Below, in pieces: positions 24,627 to 33,396 of a DNA stretch of 51,268 bases (position 1 is its first letter; each line of letters opens with the position of its first letter). The position numbers and the translations under genes were made by a program. The notes beneath the pieces were generated by a model. That model saw only the letters and a list, made by a program, of their open reading frames with translations, was not told where the DNA came from and searched no databases. Source of the stretch: UBA5109 sp964606735 (GTDB lineage Bacteria > Pseudomonadota > Gammaproteobacteria > Pseudomonadales > Pseudohongiellaceae). Location of the stretch: contig CAZSHI010000015.1 of assembly GCA_964606735.1 (NCBI GenBank), positions 1 through 51,268 of the forward strand, written 5' to 3'.

Positions 24627-24860
24627 ATGAGCGAAGCAGCAGATATTGAGCTGGATCTAAGCGGCTTGAATTGTCCCTTACCCTTACTAAAGACTAAACA
24701 GGCACTCAATAAATTGAGTCCTGGACAGACGGTTAAAGTACAGGCGACAGACCCGGGTTCACAGAGGGATTTTCAGGTATTCGCTGAACAAAGTGGCAAT
24801 CTATTGCTGAGCATGCATCAGGATGAAGGTGTATTTTATTATGTGCTTCAGAAAAGCTGA
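24627..24860 (+). CDS. TusA/SirA-like sulfur carrier protein
   Basis: This 77-residue protein has the TusA fold with the diagnostic LDLSGLNCPLPLLKTKQAL segment. Its cysteine in the CPLP motif (Cys17) carries the persulfide. The DPGSQRDFQVFAEQSG helix region and the terminal FYYVLQKS strand are also as in the family. Several subtypes exist (TusA for tRNA thiolation, YedF and others). Its place between bepA and a PerM transporter recalls P. aeruginosa PA1006, implicated in molybdenum-dependent metabolism, so it is more likely that subtype than TusA itself. Confidence 0.85.
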   Translation: MSEAADIELDLSGLNCPLPLLKTKQALNKLSPGQTVKVQATDPGSQRDFQVFAEQSGNLLLSMHQDEGVFYYVLQKS

Positions 24861-24903
24861 GCCAGGCTGGGCCACTTGCAGAAATTTTGACTAAGGTTTT
24901 TTC

Positions 24904-25977
24904 ATGTTGAGAGTTTTCTCAGACCTCTACGATCGTTATTTCTCAGAAGAGGAAGCGCTGATCTTTACGCTGATGCTTATCATCGGCACGGTCATCATGA
25001 TGACCTTGGGTGGCGTGCTGGCGCCGCTCTTATGGAGTCTTGTCATCACCTTTATTTTACAGGGGCTTGTCAATTCATTGTCTCGCATGAAAATGCCTCA
25101 CAGCATAGCGGTCTATCTCAGTTACATTATTTTTCTGGGTATCATGCTGCTGATTATGCTGGTTCTACTGCCCTTTACCTGGGGTCGATTAATTATTTTT
25201 CTTGATGAGTTGCCGAACATGATGAGTCAGTTAAACTCATTTTTGTTGCTCCTGCCGCAAAACTACCCCGAACTCTTCAGTGAAGCACAGATTCAGGACT
25301 GGCTGAACAATCTGCAAAATTCGCTGGCTGAACTGGGTCAAAATGTCCTGTCTTATTCCGTCACCAGCATTACCCGACTAGTGACCTGGGCTGTTTATGC
25401 CGTGTTGGTACCGATTCTGGTTTTCTTCATGTTACGTGACTCGGATAAATTACTGACCTGGCTGGAAAGCTGGCTGCCGGAAAAACGTCCTATCATGGCG
25501 CAGATCTGGCATGAAATGAATGACCAGTTGGCTAACTATATCAGGGGCAAGGCATTGGAAATTCTGATTGTCAGTTTCAGTTCGTTTCTGCTGTTTTATA
25601 TTTTGGGATTAAATTATCCGGTCTTGCTGGCGCTGGTCACGGGACTGTCAGTGATTATTCCATATGTAGGGGCCACCGTAGTCGCTATACCGGTCTTTCT
25701 GGTCGGGCTGTTTCAGTGGAGTTTCAGCGGTGATCTGACACAGATCATGCTGGCCTATATCGTTTTGCAGATGATTGACGGTAACCTGCTGGTTCCCCTG
25801 ATTTTTTCCGAAACGGTAAATCTGCATCCGCTGGCGATTATCACGGCCATTTTGATTTTTGGCGGTATCTGGGGCTTCTGGGGTGTGTTTTTTGCCATTC
25901 CGCTGGCCACTTTCCTCAAAGCGATTGTTCGCGCCTGGCCTGTTCGGTCCAAGATACAGCAGCAGGCAGATCACTAG
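24904..25977 (+). CDS. AI-2E family transporter (PerM-like)
   Basis: This 357-residue integral membrane protein shows about eight helices and the family signatures: ALIFTLMLIIGTVIMMTLGGVLAPLLWSLVI at the N-terminus, YSVTSITRLVTWAVYAVLVPILVFFMLRD near 155-183, and the C-terminal GLSVIIPYVGATVVAIPVFLVGLF and LVPLIFSETVNLHPLAII motifs. Members export diverse solutes: AI-2 in TqsA, and Na+/H+ antiport in some others. No substrate can be inferred. It lies 43 bases after the TusA-like gene and is probably co-transcribed. Confidence 0.88.
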   Translation: MLRVFSDLYDRYFSEEEALIFTLMLIIGTVIMMTLGGVLAPLLWSLVITFILQGLVNSLSRMKMPHSIAVYLSYIIFLGIMLLIMLVLLPFTWGRLIIFLDELPNMMSQLNSFLLLLPQNYPELFSEAQIQDWLNNLQNSLAELGQNVLSYSVTSITRLVTWAVYAVLVPILVFFMLRDSDKLLTWLESWLPEKRPIMAQIWHEMNDQLANYIRGKALEILIVSFSSFLLFYILGLNYPVLLALVTGLSVIIPYVGATVVAIPVFLVGLFQWSFSGDLTQIMLAYIVLQMIDGNLLVPLIFSETVNLHPLAIITAILIFGGIWGFWGVFFAIPLATFLKAIVRAWPVRSKIQQQADH

Positions 25978-26065
25978 GCCAGATAGCTTTTGTTTCTATA
26001 AACTTCTTCGCACTTAAGCTAAAATCATCCTTTGGATAAAACTTTGACATTCCCCGGGGGGGTGC

Positions 26066-26944
26066 ATGATTAAAGGCAGTATCGTCGCGCTGGTGACACC
26101 CATGACAGAAGATGGTGAGCTGGATTTGCCAACCTTGAGCAATTTGCTTGAATGGCATATTCAGGAAGGCACCGATGCGATTGTTGCTGTCGGCACAACG
26201 GGTGAATCGCCAACCCTGTCGATTGAAGAAAACTGTGCGCTTGTCGATTATGTGGTCAAGGCGGTAAAGGGTCGTGTTCCTGTGATTGCCGGAACAGGGG
26301 CCAATTCAACCAGTGAGGCCATCGAAATGACTGCCGCTGCAAAGGATTCTGGCGCCGATGCCTGTTTGCTGGTGACTCCATATTACAACAAACCAACGCA
26401 AAAAGGCCTGATTGCCCATCACAGCGCCATTGCCGATGCCGTAGATATTCCCCAGATTCTCTATAACGTACCGGCTAGAACTGCTTGTGACATGAAACCT
26501 GAGACTGTAAAAGTGCTCTCCAAGCATCACAACATCATTGCTATTAAGGAAGCTACCGGAGATCTGGTCAGGGGCCGGGAAGTTATTCAGAGCTGCCAGA
26601 GTGATAATTTTCAGGTCTACAGCGGTGATGACCCCAGTGCCATGGATCTCATGCTGATGGGAGCCAATGGCACGATATCAGTTACAGCGAATGTTGTGCC
26701 GAAATTATTTCATGAACTTTGCAAGTTGGCGATGGCGGGTGAGCAAAAAGCAGCGGCTGAGATTAATCTTGAACTGAGTGTATTGAACAAATGCCTGTTT
26801 CTGGAGTCCAACCCGATACCGGTGAAATGGGCTCTGTACCAGATGGGGAAAATATCGCCGGGTATTCGTTTGCCTCTGACACCACTGGATGAGCTGTACC
26901 GTGATTTCCTGTATTCAACCCTGGAAAGGCTGGGTCTGGTATAG
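26066..26944 (+). CDS. dapA: 4-hydroxy-tetrahydrodipicolinate synthase DapA
   Basis: DapA condenses pyruvate with aspartate semialdehyde, the first step of the lysine and diaminopimelate branch. The 292-residue protein (same length as E. coli) has VGTTGESPTLS at residues 42-52, the catalytic triad tyrosine Tyr133 in ILYNVPART and the Schiff-base lysine Lys161 in AIKEATGD. The ATG follows a CCCC-GGGGGGG string in place of an ordinary Shine-Dalgarno sequence. bamC follows directly, as in E. coli and Pseudomonas. Confidence 0.97.
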   Translation: MIKGSIVALVTPMTEDGELDLPTLSNLLEWHIQEGTDAIVAVGTTGESPTLSIEENCALVDYVVKAVKGRVPVIAGTGANSTSEAIEMTAAAKDSGADACLLVTPYYNKPTQKGLIAHHSAIADAVDIPQILYNVPARTACDMKPETVKVLSKHHNIIAIKEATGDLVRGREVIQSCQSDNFQVYSGDDPSAMDLMLMGANGTISVTANVVPKLFHELCKLAMAGEQKAAAEINLELSVLNKCLFLESNPIPVKWALYQMGKISPGIRLPLTPLDELYRDFLYSTLERLGLV

Positions 26945-26970
26945 GGTCTGAGAGCCAGTTGATATTTGAG

Positions 26971-28083
26971 ATGCTTAAAAACAGATATTTTTTAAAATTT
27001 ACCCTGACAGGCTTTTTGGGCTTTGTGCTGAGTGCCTGCAGCCTCATCCCCGGTACGGGTTACCTGGTTGGTGATGATGGACTGTTCCGTGATCGCGGTG
27101 GCGATTATCTGGAAGCAGTATCTATTCCGCGGCTTGAAATTCCTAATAATCTGGATGCCTTCATCATTGATGACCTGCTGGTTATTCCTGATATGGGGGA
27201 TATGGAAGGTCAGTCTTTTGTAGATGTACCCCGTCCGCGGCCCCTGCAGGGGAACCCGGATCGCGCCGTTGTGATTCAGCGACTGGAAGGCCTGAGCTGG
27301 GTGGTGATTGATTCAAGAGCAAGTCAGGTATGGCCCAGAGTCCGGCAATACTGGATTGAGCAGGGGATAGAATTGGCTCAGGAAAACCCAAATCAGGGCA
27401 TGTTGGAAACCATCTGGTTCACCAGTGAAGAAAACGAGGGTTTTAAGGAAAAAATTCGTGTCATCGTCATTCCTGGTTTCCAGGATGACAGTGCCGAGCT
27501 GAGTATCGCTCATGTGTCCGCCCCCGAGGATTTTGATGTGCCGGAAGAATTTACTTGGCCGGAAGATCCTGAGGATAATGAATACGCCTATCAGGTGCTG
27601 GCTGACATCTCAACGTATCTAGCTGATCAGATTCGACTTTATCAGGCCTCAACGGTTTCTTTCCTGGCTGGTGCTATTCCAGACGAGGGAAGAGCCAGCA
27701 TACGCAGCGTGGGAGAGAACAATGTCCTGCACCTTGATGCAGACTTTGTGCGCAGCTGGGCGGCTGTCGGTCGTGCACTGGAAAGGGCAAATGTTGAGAT
27801 TGTTTTTGAAGACATGGATGCTGGCATTTTTGATGTTGCCTTTTCTGCTTCCGAAGAACCGGTTGAAAGAGGAATGTTTTCCCGCTTGCTGAGTATTACC
27901 GAGGCTGATGACAGCCTGCCTTTCCGTGTCAGCTTGCAACAGACGGATAACGGTATTGATGTGATCACTGAATCCAGTATCGATGGTCAAACCGGTAGTG
28001 CGACAGACAATGAGATAAGCCAAGAGCAGCAAGATGAATTGAACGAGGCCCTGTTGCAGGCGATTTATGATTTTATTTCCTGA
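26971..28083 (+). CDS. bamC: Outer membrane assembly lipoprotein BamC
   Basis: BamC (NlpB) is a lipoprotein subunit of the BAM complex that inserts beta-barrel proteins. Starting at ATG 26971 it has 370 residues. The lipoprotein signal ends in LSAC (Cys23). Next comes the long unstructured N-terminal stretch including the DRGGDYLEA motif that contacts BamD, and two helix-grip domains (about 110-225, with VVIQRLEGLSWVVIDSR, and about 245-365). A TTG at 26959 is a less likely start. It lies between dapA and purC, the conserved dapA-bamC-purC order. Confidence 0.9.
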   Translation: MLKNRYFLKFTLTGFLGFVLSACSLIPGTGYLVGDDGLFRDRGGDYLEAVSIPRLEIPNNLDAFIIDDLLVIPDMGDMEGQSFVDVPRPRPLQGNPDRAVVIQRLEGLSWVVIDSRASQVWPRVRQYWIEQGIELAQENPNQGMLETIWFTSEENEGFKEKIRVIVIPGFQDDSAELSIAHVSAPEDFDVPEEFTWPEDPEDNEYAYQVLADISTYLADQIRLYQASTVSFLAGAIPDEGRASIRSVGENNVLHLDADFVRSWAAVGRALERANVEIVFEDMDAGIFDVAFSASEEPVERGMFSRLLSITEADDSLPFRVSLQQTDNGIDVITESSIDGQTGSATDNEISQEQQDELNEALLQAIYDFIS

Positions 28084-28124
28084 TAACTGTCGTCCGGTCT
28101 GATCCGGGTCTGGAGTGTTATGTA

Positions 28125-28838
28125 ATGCAATTGGGTGAAGAGCTTTATTCCGGCAAGGCCAAATCTGTGTTTCGTAGTTCAGAGCCAGATTTATACGTAC
28201 TCCATTTCCGTGATGACACCTCTGCTTTTGATGGTGAAAAAGTTGAACAACTGGCCGATAAGGGAATGGTGAACAACTGTTTTAATGCCTTTATCATGGA
28301 AAAACTGTCAGCCGACGGCATTCCAACACATTTTGTTAAACGCTTGAATGCAACGGACTCCCTGGTTAAAAAACTGGATATGATTCCGGTGGAATGTGTT
28401 GTTAGAAATTTTGCTGCTGGCAGTATTTGTAAACGTTTCGGCATTGAAGAAGGTATTGCAGTTGACCCGCCGACTTTCGAGTTTTTTCTGAAAAATGACG
28501 CGCTACATGACCCCATGGTCAATGATTATCACATCATTTCTTTTGGCTGGGCGAATGAAGCGCAGATAGCCGAAATGAAAGCCCTGACCTTCAAGGTTAA
28601 CGAAATCTTGAAAGGCCTGTTCGATGCAGCGGGGATGCTGCTGGTTGATTACAAACTGGAATTTGGCATGGCTGATGGGCAGCTTACCCTGGGAGATGAA
28701 TTCAGTCCTGATGGCTGCCGTATCTGGGATAAAGTCACCCGTAACAAGATGGATAAAGACAGATTTCGCAAAAACCTTGGAAATGTCATAGAAACCTATA
28801 AGGAAGTCGCCCAAAGGCTCGGCGTACCTCTTGGCTAA
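28125..28838 (+). CDS. purC: SAICAR synthase PurC
   Basis: PurC joins CAIR and aspartate with ATP to make SAICAR in purine biosynthesis. The 237-residue protein (same length as E. coli) has the start GEELYSGKAKSVF, the signature LVDYKLEFGM near residues 172-181 and the preceding conserved VECVVRNFAAGSICKRFGIEEG near 88-109. GGAG lies about ten bases before ATG 28125. It follows bamC by 41 bases, consistent with one transcript. Confidence 0.97.
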   Translation: MQLGEELYSGKAKSVFRSSEPDLYVLHFRDDTSAFDGEKVEQLADKGMVNNCFNAFIMEKLSADGIPTHFVKRLNATDSLVKKLDMIPVECVVRNFAAGSICKRFGIEEGIAVDPPTFEFFLKNDALHDPMVNDYHIISFGWANEAQIAEMKALTFKVNEILKGLFDAAGMLLVDYKLEFGMADGQLTLGDEFSPDGCRIWDKVTRNKMDKDRFRKNLGNVIETYKEVAQRLGVPLG

Positions 28839-28865
28839 TCCACCGGAGCCCTCACAGGAGCGTAA

Positions 28866-30146
28866 ATGCCGGCAAGCCAAATCACCATACTCCTGTTATT
28901 CCTGTTACTCGCCCTTTGCGTACTGGGAATAATTTTTCTCTATCGTAGAAATCAAAGACTGCAGGGCACCCTGGATCAGGAGCGTCATGCTGCCACTGAG
29001 CTTAAAGTACAGCTTGGCCGTCAAGAAACCCGCCTGCAGGAAGAAAAAAAACAGCATCAGGAAAAGTTGCAGGCGCTTGAAGATGCCAGGAAACATATGA
29101 CGGCTGAATTCAAGAACCTGGCCAATGAGATTCTCGAGCAGAAAAGCAAGGCTTTCACGGAAAGCAACAAGCAGAATATTGAAAACATCCTGAAGCCTCT
29201 GGGTGACAAAATTCAGCTATTCGAAAAAAGAGTCGAAGAAACCTACGACAAGGAATCCAAGCAACGTTTTGCCTTGCAGGAGCAGATCAAGAGCCTGCAA
29301 GATGCCAATTTACAGATTTCTCAGGAAACCCTGAATCTGACTAATGCCCTGAAGGGGGAGAGCAAGACTCAGGGAATCTGGGGTGAATTGATTCTGGAGA
29401 GAGTGCTGGAAAAATCCGGCCTGGTAAAAGGCCGTGAATATGAGGTGCAGGTAAGTATAAAAACGGAAGATGGTCAGTCCAGACAGCCTGACGTTATCGT
29501 TCATTTGCCGGAAAACAAGGATCTGATCATTGATTCCAAAGTGTCTCTTAGTGCCTATGAGAAATACTGTAATGAGGATGATGATAAGCAGCGACAAAAT
29601 TACCTGAAGCAGCATTTGAGCTCGATCAGGAATCATATCAAGGGGCTGTCGGATAAGAACTACCAGAACTTGGAGGCAGTCAGAAACCTGGATTTTGTCA
29701 TGATGTTTATGCCTGTAGAAGCTGCTTTCACTCTGGCGGTGGAGCATGATGACAGCCTGTTTACCGATGCCTTTGAAAAGAATATTGTGATTGTCTGTCC
29801 ATCCACCTTACTGGCAACACTAAGAACCATTCAGAATATCTGGCGCTATGAGCAGCAGAACAATAATGCGCTTGAGATTGCACAGAGTGCCGGCAAGCTC
29901 TATGACAAATTTGTTTTGTTTCTTCAGAGTCTGGACGAGCTGGGTACTAATCTGAATCGTGCACAAAAGTCTTATGACCAGGCCTATAACCGTCTGCAAA
30001 CTGGGCACGGCAATCTGGTCAAGGGTGTGCAACGCTTGCAGGAACTGGGCGCCCGAGCGAGCAAAAAAATTCCGGATAATTTACTGGATAATGAAAAAGC
30101 TGCACTGGATCCGGTGGCTGCTGATGAAGATGAGCAGGAAGGCTGA
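28866..30146 (+). CDS. rmuC: DNA recombination protein RmuC
   Basis: RmuC family proteins limit inversions and repeat-mediated recombination and have a predicted nuclease-like domain. The 426-residue protein starts with a membrane helix (residues 5-24), then a coiled coil rich in Glu/Lys/Gln to about residue 150, then the RmuC domain with GIWGELILERVLEKSGLVKGREYEVQ near residues 168-193, DLIIDSKVSLSAYEKY near 223-238, and CPSTLLATLRTIQNIWRYEQQN near 310-331. An Asp-Glu-rich tail ends the protein. It lies 27 bases after purC and five bases before miaE. Confidence 0.92.
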   Translation: MPASQITILLLFLLLALCVLGIIFLYRRNQRLQGTLDQERHAATELKVQLGRQETRLQEEKKQHQEKLQALEDARKHMTAEFKNLANEILEQKSKAFTESNKQNIENILKPLGDKIQLFEKRVEETYDKESKQRFALQEQIKSLQDANLQISQETLNLTNALKGESKTQGIWGELILERVLEKSGLVKGREYEVQVSIKTEDGQSRQPDVIVHLPENKDLIIDSKVSLSAYEKYCNEDDDKQRQNYLKQHLSSIRNHIKGLSDKNYQNLEAVRNLDFVMMFMPVEAAFTLAVEHDDSLFTDAFEKNIVIVCPSTLLATLRTIQNIWRYEQQNNNALEIAQSAGKLYDKFVLFLQSLDELGTNLNRAQKSYDQAYNRLQTGHGNLVKGVQRLQELGARASKKIPDNLLDNEKAALDPVAADEDEQEG

Positions 30147-30151
30147 AGCGG

Positions 30152-30763
30152 GTGCAGATAGATAGCATAAAGGCCTTTTTAGGAAGCGATACCCCCAAAA
30201 GCTGGATACACAAGGCAGTTGATGAACAGGAAATCTTGCTAATCGATCACGCCAATTGTGAAAAGAAAGCTGCTTCCACGGCGATGAACCTGATGTACCG
30301 ATACGTGGACCGTAGTGAACTGTTGCAGAAGATGTCACAACTGGCACGAGAAGAGCTGCTGCATTTCGAGCAGGTGGTGTCTATCATGCAGGAGCGGGGG
30401 ATCGAATACCGCCACATAGAGCCATCCCGTTATGCCAGTTCATTGAGGTCGCACATCCGGCAGCAGGAACCGTTTAAACTGATTGATACGCTGATTATCG
30501 GGGCTTTTATTGAGGCGCGGTCCTGTGAACGTTTTGCTGCACTGGCGCCCTATCTGGATGCAGAGTTACAGAAATTTTATAAGTCACTACTTCGTTCTGA
30601 ATCAAGGCACTTTGAAGATTATCTACGGCTGGCTGAAATTTATGCAGATGAAGATATTGCAGATCGCGTGGCATTATTTGCAGAAAAAGAGTCAGCCTTA
30701 ATTCAGGAAGAGGATACGCAATTCCGTTTTCACAGCGGGATCCCGCAATTAGATACAGCTTAG
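30152..30763 (+). CDS. miaE: tRNA-(ms2io6A37) hydroxylase MiaE
   Basis: MiaE is a di-iron monooxygenase of ferritin-like fold that hydroxylates ms2i6A at position 37 of some tRNAs. The 203-residue protein has the paired metal motifs: Glu in DHANCEKKAAS, ELLHFEQV near residues 68-75, GAFIEARSCERF near 113-124 and ESRHFEDYLRLAE near 148-160. The start is GTG 30152, five bases after rmuC. Its 3' end overlaps the convergent LRR lipoprotein gene by 15 bases. Confidence 0.9.
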   Translation: MQIDSIKAFLGSDTPKSWIHKAVDEQEILLIDHANCEKKAASTAMNLMYRYVDRSELLQKMSQLAREELLHFEQVVSIMQERGIEYRHIEPSRYASSLRSHIRQQEPFKLIDTLIIGAFIEARSCERFAALAPYLDAELQKFYKSLLRSESRHFEDYLRLAEIYADEDIADRVALFAEKESALIQEEDTQFRFHSGIPQLDTA

Positions 30764-31258
30764 AGGGCGTATCAGCGAACTTCCAATTCTTCCCTGCAAT
30801 CTGTCGAGCTGGCGACAGCTGATATTATCGTTGCCACTCAAGTCAATAAAATTCAAAAGACTCAATTCATTAAGCGTGCTGATATCCCGAATGCGGTTGT
30901 TTGAGATACGCAGCACGCGCAGATTGTCTAAACTGATCATGGGGCTCAGGTCGCCGATATCGTTATTGCTCAGATCTATGACCGAAAGGCTGGGAAGCTG
31001 GTTCAGCCCGACGAGAGAAGCGATACCGGCATCGGTGCAGGATAGGAGGCTCAATGATTCCAGACTTTCTTCTGGATTGTCATTCAGATAGTTGTTGACG
31101 CAGGCCTGCAAGGCAGGGTCGCTGAAGGTCTCCAGGGGTGTCCCGTTTTGTGGCCGAAACAGGACATTGTTATTCACTGAGATGGAGTAAGGGTGGAAGC
31201 TGCAAGCACTCAAAAGTATCAGTAAGCCGGTGTATTTGATGAATGTGAGCAATCGCAT
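30749..31258 (-). CDS. Leucine-rich repeat lipoprotein (predicted)
   Basis: This 169-residue protein has a short lipoprotein signal with lipobox LLSAC (Cys19), then an N-terminal cap, then about three and a half leucine-rich repeats of 21-22 residues (LSVIDLSNNDIGDL, LRVLRISNNRIRDI, LNFIDLSGND), of the internalin/SD22-like class. Cysteines near 53, 77 and in the C-terminus (NISCRQLDRL, PLSCI) may form disulphides in the periplasm. The ATG at 31258 is preferred over a TTG three codons earlier. It shares 15 bases with the convergent miaE 3' end. The function is unknown; it may be an outer-membrane-anchored binding protein. Confidence 0.8.
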   Translation of the reverse strand: MRLLTFIKYTGLLILLSACSFHPYSISVNNNVLFRPQNGTPLETFSDPALQACVNNYLNDNPEESLESLSLLSCTDAGIASLVGLNQLPSLSVIDLSNNDIGDLSPMISLDNLRVLRISNNRIRDISTLNELSLLNFIDLSGNDNISCRQLDRLQGRIGSSLIRPLSCI

Positions 31259-31359
31259 GGTGTCCAATTATGGCGGTAGTAATTAATTTCCAGTCTCTGT
31301 AATATTGGCGCTTTCACTCACAGAAGGCAATTGCCGACTATCAGGCAGGGGATAATACA

Positions 31360-32070
31360 ATGAATAGATTAGTAAAAGTGAGAATTACCACGCTGCTTTT
31401 TGCGTTAGTTTCGACCTTTCTGGGTAATTCATCACTTTTAGCACAGGAACTGGATCTGGAGTCAACGGATGTCAGAGCCGGATACAGTATCGGCGTCAAT
31501 ATCGGACTTAACCTAGCCAGCCAGGGTATCCTGGGCCCTGAAATAGACTCTGCTGCCCTGATACAAGGTATTCGTGATGCAATTGATGATTCCATTCAGC
31601 TCAGCGATGAAGAAATAGTTGCTGCGCTCGAGGCTTACAGCCAGCGTATGCAGGATGCAGCCAGTGCAGAATTGGTCGCCATGCAGCAAAGTAATGCAGA
31701 TTTCCTGGCTGACAATGCCCTGGAGCCGGGCGTGGTAACCACGCCTTCGGGTCTGCAGTATCTGGTACTGGAAGAAAGCACGGATCCCAATGCGCCGATG
31801 CCTTCGGCAACTGATGAGGTTCGTGTTCATTATCACGGTACGATGATTGATGGCAGTGTTTTTGACAGTTCGGTGGACCGCGGTGAACCGATCAGCTTTC
31901 CACTGGATGGTGTTATTGCCGGCTGGACGGAAGGTGTGCAGTTAATGCAGGTTGGAGACAAGTACCGATTTTTCATTCCCTCAGAATTGGCCTATGGTGC
32001 CAATGGTGCTGGTCCCATCCCGCCTTATTCAACCCTGATTTTTGACGTAGAACTGCTGGGTATCGAATAA
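31360..32070 (+). CDS. FKBP-type peptidyl-prolyl isomerase, periplasmic
   Basis: This 236-residue protein has a signal peptide cut near SLLAQE (about residue 29-30), an N-terminal helical dimerisation domain (GYSIGVNIGLNLASQGILG and a helix to about residue 125), and a C-terminal FKBP domain beginning PSGLQYLVLEE with EVRVHYHGTMIDGSVFDSS, GVIAGWTEGVQLMQVGDKYRFFIPSELAYG and the STLIFDVELL end strand. This is the architecture of Mip and FkpA. It would assist folding of exported proteins. It lies divergent from the LRR lipoprotein. Confidence 0.92.
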   Translation: MNRLVKVRITTLLFALVSTFLGNSSLLAQELDLESTDVRAGYSIGVNIGLNLASQGILGPEIDSAALIQGIRDAIDDSIQLSDEEIVAALEAYSQRMQDAASAELVAMQQSNADFLADNALEPGVVTTPSGLQYLVLEESTDPNAPMPSATDEVRVHYHGTMIDGSVFDSSVDRGEPISFPLDGVIAGWTEGVQLMQVGDKYRFFIPSELAYGANGAGPIPPYSTLIFDVELLGIE

Positions 32071-32085
32071 GCGGTACTTATCAAG

Positions 32086-33396
32086 ATGAACAGTAATGCT
32101 GGCCTTAATGTGGGCTTGTGTGATTTCCTCAGGCAATCACCCACACCTTTTCATGCGGTTAAAAACATCAGTGAAGGCCTGCAGTCGGCAGGCTTTCAAG
32201 CGCTACATGAAGGTGATGCCTGGCAACTTGAAGCCGGTAAGGCCTATTACGTCACGCGCAATGCCTCCTCGATAATTGCCTTTCGGACAGGTTTCGGAGA
32301 TCCGGTGGAACAGGGTTTTCACATGATCGGCACACACACCGACAGTCCCTGTCTGAAAGTAAAACCGGAAGCAGGTTATGTCAGCGCAGGCTATGCCCAA
32401 CTGGGTGTGGAGGTGTACGGTGGCGTCCTGATGAATCCCTGGTTTGACCGTGATCTTTCTCTCGCAGGGAGGGTAAATTATGAAGACAGTTCGGGCCAAT
32501 TAAAGGCTATTCTGATTGATTTTCAGAAAGCCATAGCAACGATTCCCAGTCTGGCCATTCACCTGGACCGTGAAGCTAACAAGAGTCGCTTCATCAATGA
32601 GCAGAAACATCTGCCGCCGGTAGTAATGCAACTCCAGAATAAACAAAAGCACTTCAACTTTTCCGATTTGCTGCTGTCTTATCTGCACGATGAGCTTGGG
32701 TTGTCCGATGCCGTGCAGGTATTGGGTTTTGAGCTGAGTTTTTATGACACGCAGCCTCCTGCACTCATTGGACTGAAGGATGAGTTTATCGCTTCGGCCC
32801 GTCTGGACAATCTGCTTAGCTGTTATGTTGGGCTTGAAGCCCTGCTGGGAGCTGATGATAAGGCGCCAAGTTTACTGGTTTGTACTGATCATGAAGAGGT
32901 CGGCAGTGTCTCGCTTGCCGGGGCTGCTGGCTCATTTCTGGAAGCAGTGCTTGAACGCATCGCCGAGAGTTTCTCGGCAGATAAAAAACAGGAAGCGAAG
33001 CGACGTATGCTGGAGCATTCCATGCTTCTGTCTGTTGATAATGCTCACGGTATTCATCCCAATTTCATGGATCGCCATGACCAGCAGCACGGCCCCATAC
33101 TGAATCAGGGACCAGTTTTAAAAGTGAATGCCAACCAGCGCTATGCCACGACCAGTGAGAGCAGTGCGCGCTTTAAAGCGTATTGTCAGAAAGCTGAAGT
33201 TCCCCTGCAGAGTTTTGTGGTCAGAACAGACATGGCCTGTGGTTCAACAATCGGGCCGATTGTTGCTGCCGAACTTGGTATCAAAACCCTGGACGTCGGT
33301 GTGCCAACCTTTGGCATGCATTCAATTCGAGAGCTGGCAGGTACTCAGGATACCGGGTATTTGCTATCAGCCTTGCAGGCTTACCTGAGTCGCTAG
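32086..33396 (+). CDS. apeB: M18 family aminopeptidase
   Basis: This 436-residue zinc aminopeptidase starts LCDFLRQSPTPFHAVKNI, the M18 signature. Metal ligands appear as HTDSPCLKVKP near residues 84-94, SARLDNLLSC near 236-245, CTDHEEVGS near 268-276, and the C-terminal FGMHSIREL. The family removes N-terminal acidic or other residues from peptides in the cytoplasm. The symbol apeB is the usual name in pseudomonads and is a family-level assignment. It follows the FKBP gene by 15 bases. Its last 30 bases overlap the convergent mnmC gene. Confidence 0.93.
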   Translation: MNSNAGLNVGLCDFLRQSPTPFHAVKNISEGLQSAGFQALHEGDAWQLEAGKAYYVTRNASSIIAFRTGFGDPVEQGFHMIGTHTDSPCLKVKPEAGYVSAGYAQLGVEVYGGVLMNPWFDRDLSLAGRVNYEDSSGQLKAILIDFQKAIATIPSLAIHLDREANKSRFINEQKHLPPVVMQLQNKQKHFNFSDLLLSYLHDELGLSDAVQVLGFELSFYDTQPPALIGLKDEFIASARLDNLLSCYVGLEALLGADDKAPSLLVCTDHEEVGSVSLAGAAGSFLEAVLERIAESFSADKKQEAKRRMLEHSMLLSVDNAHGIHPNFMDRHDQQHGPILNQGPVLKVNANQRYATTSESSARFKAYCQKAEVPLQSFVVRTDMACGSTIGPIVAAELGIKTLDVGVPTFGMHSIRELAGTQDTGYLLSALQAYLSR

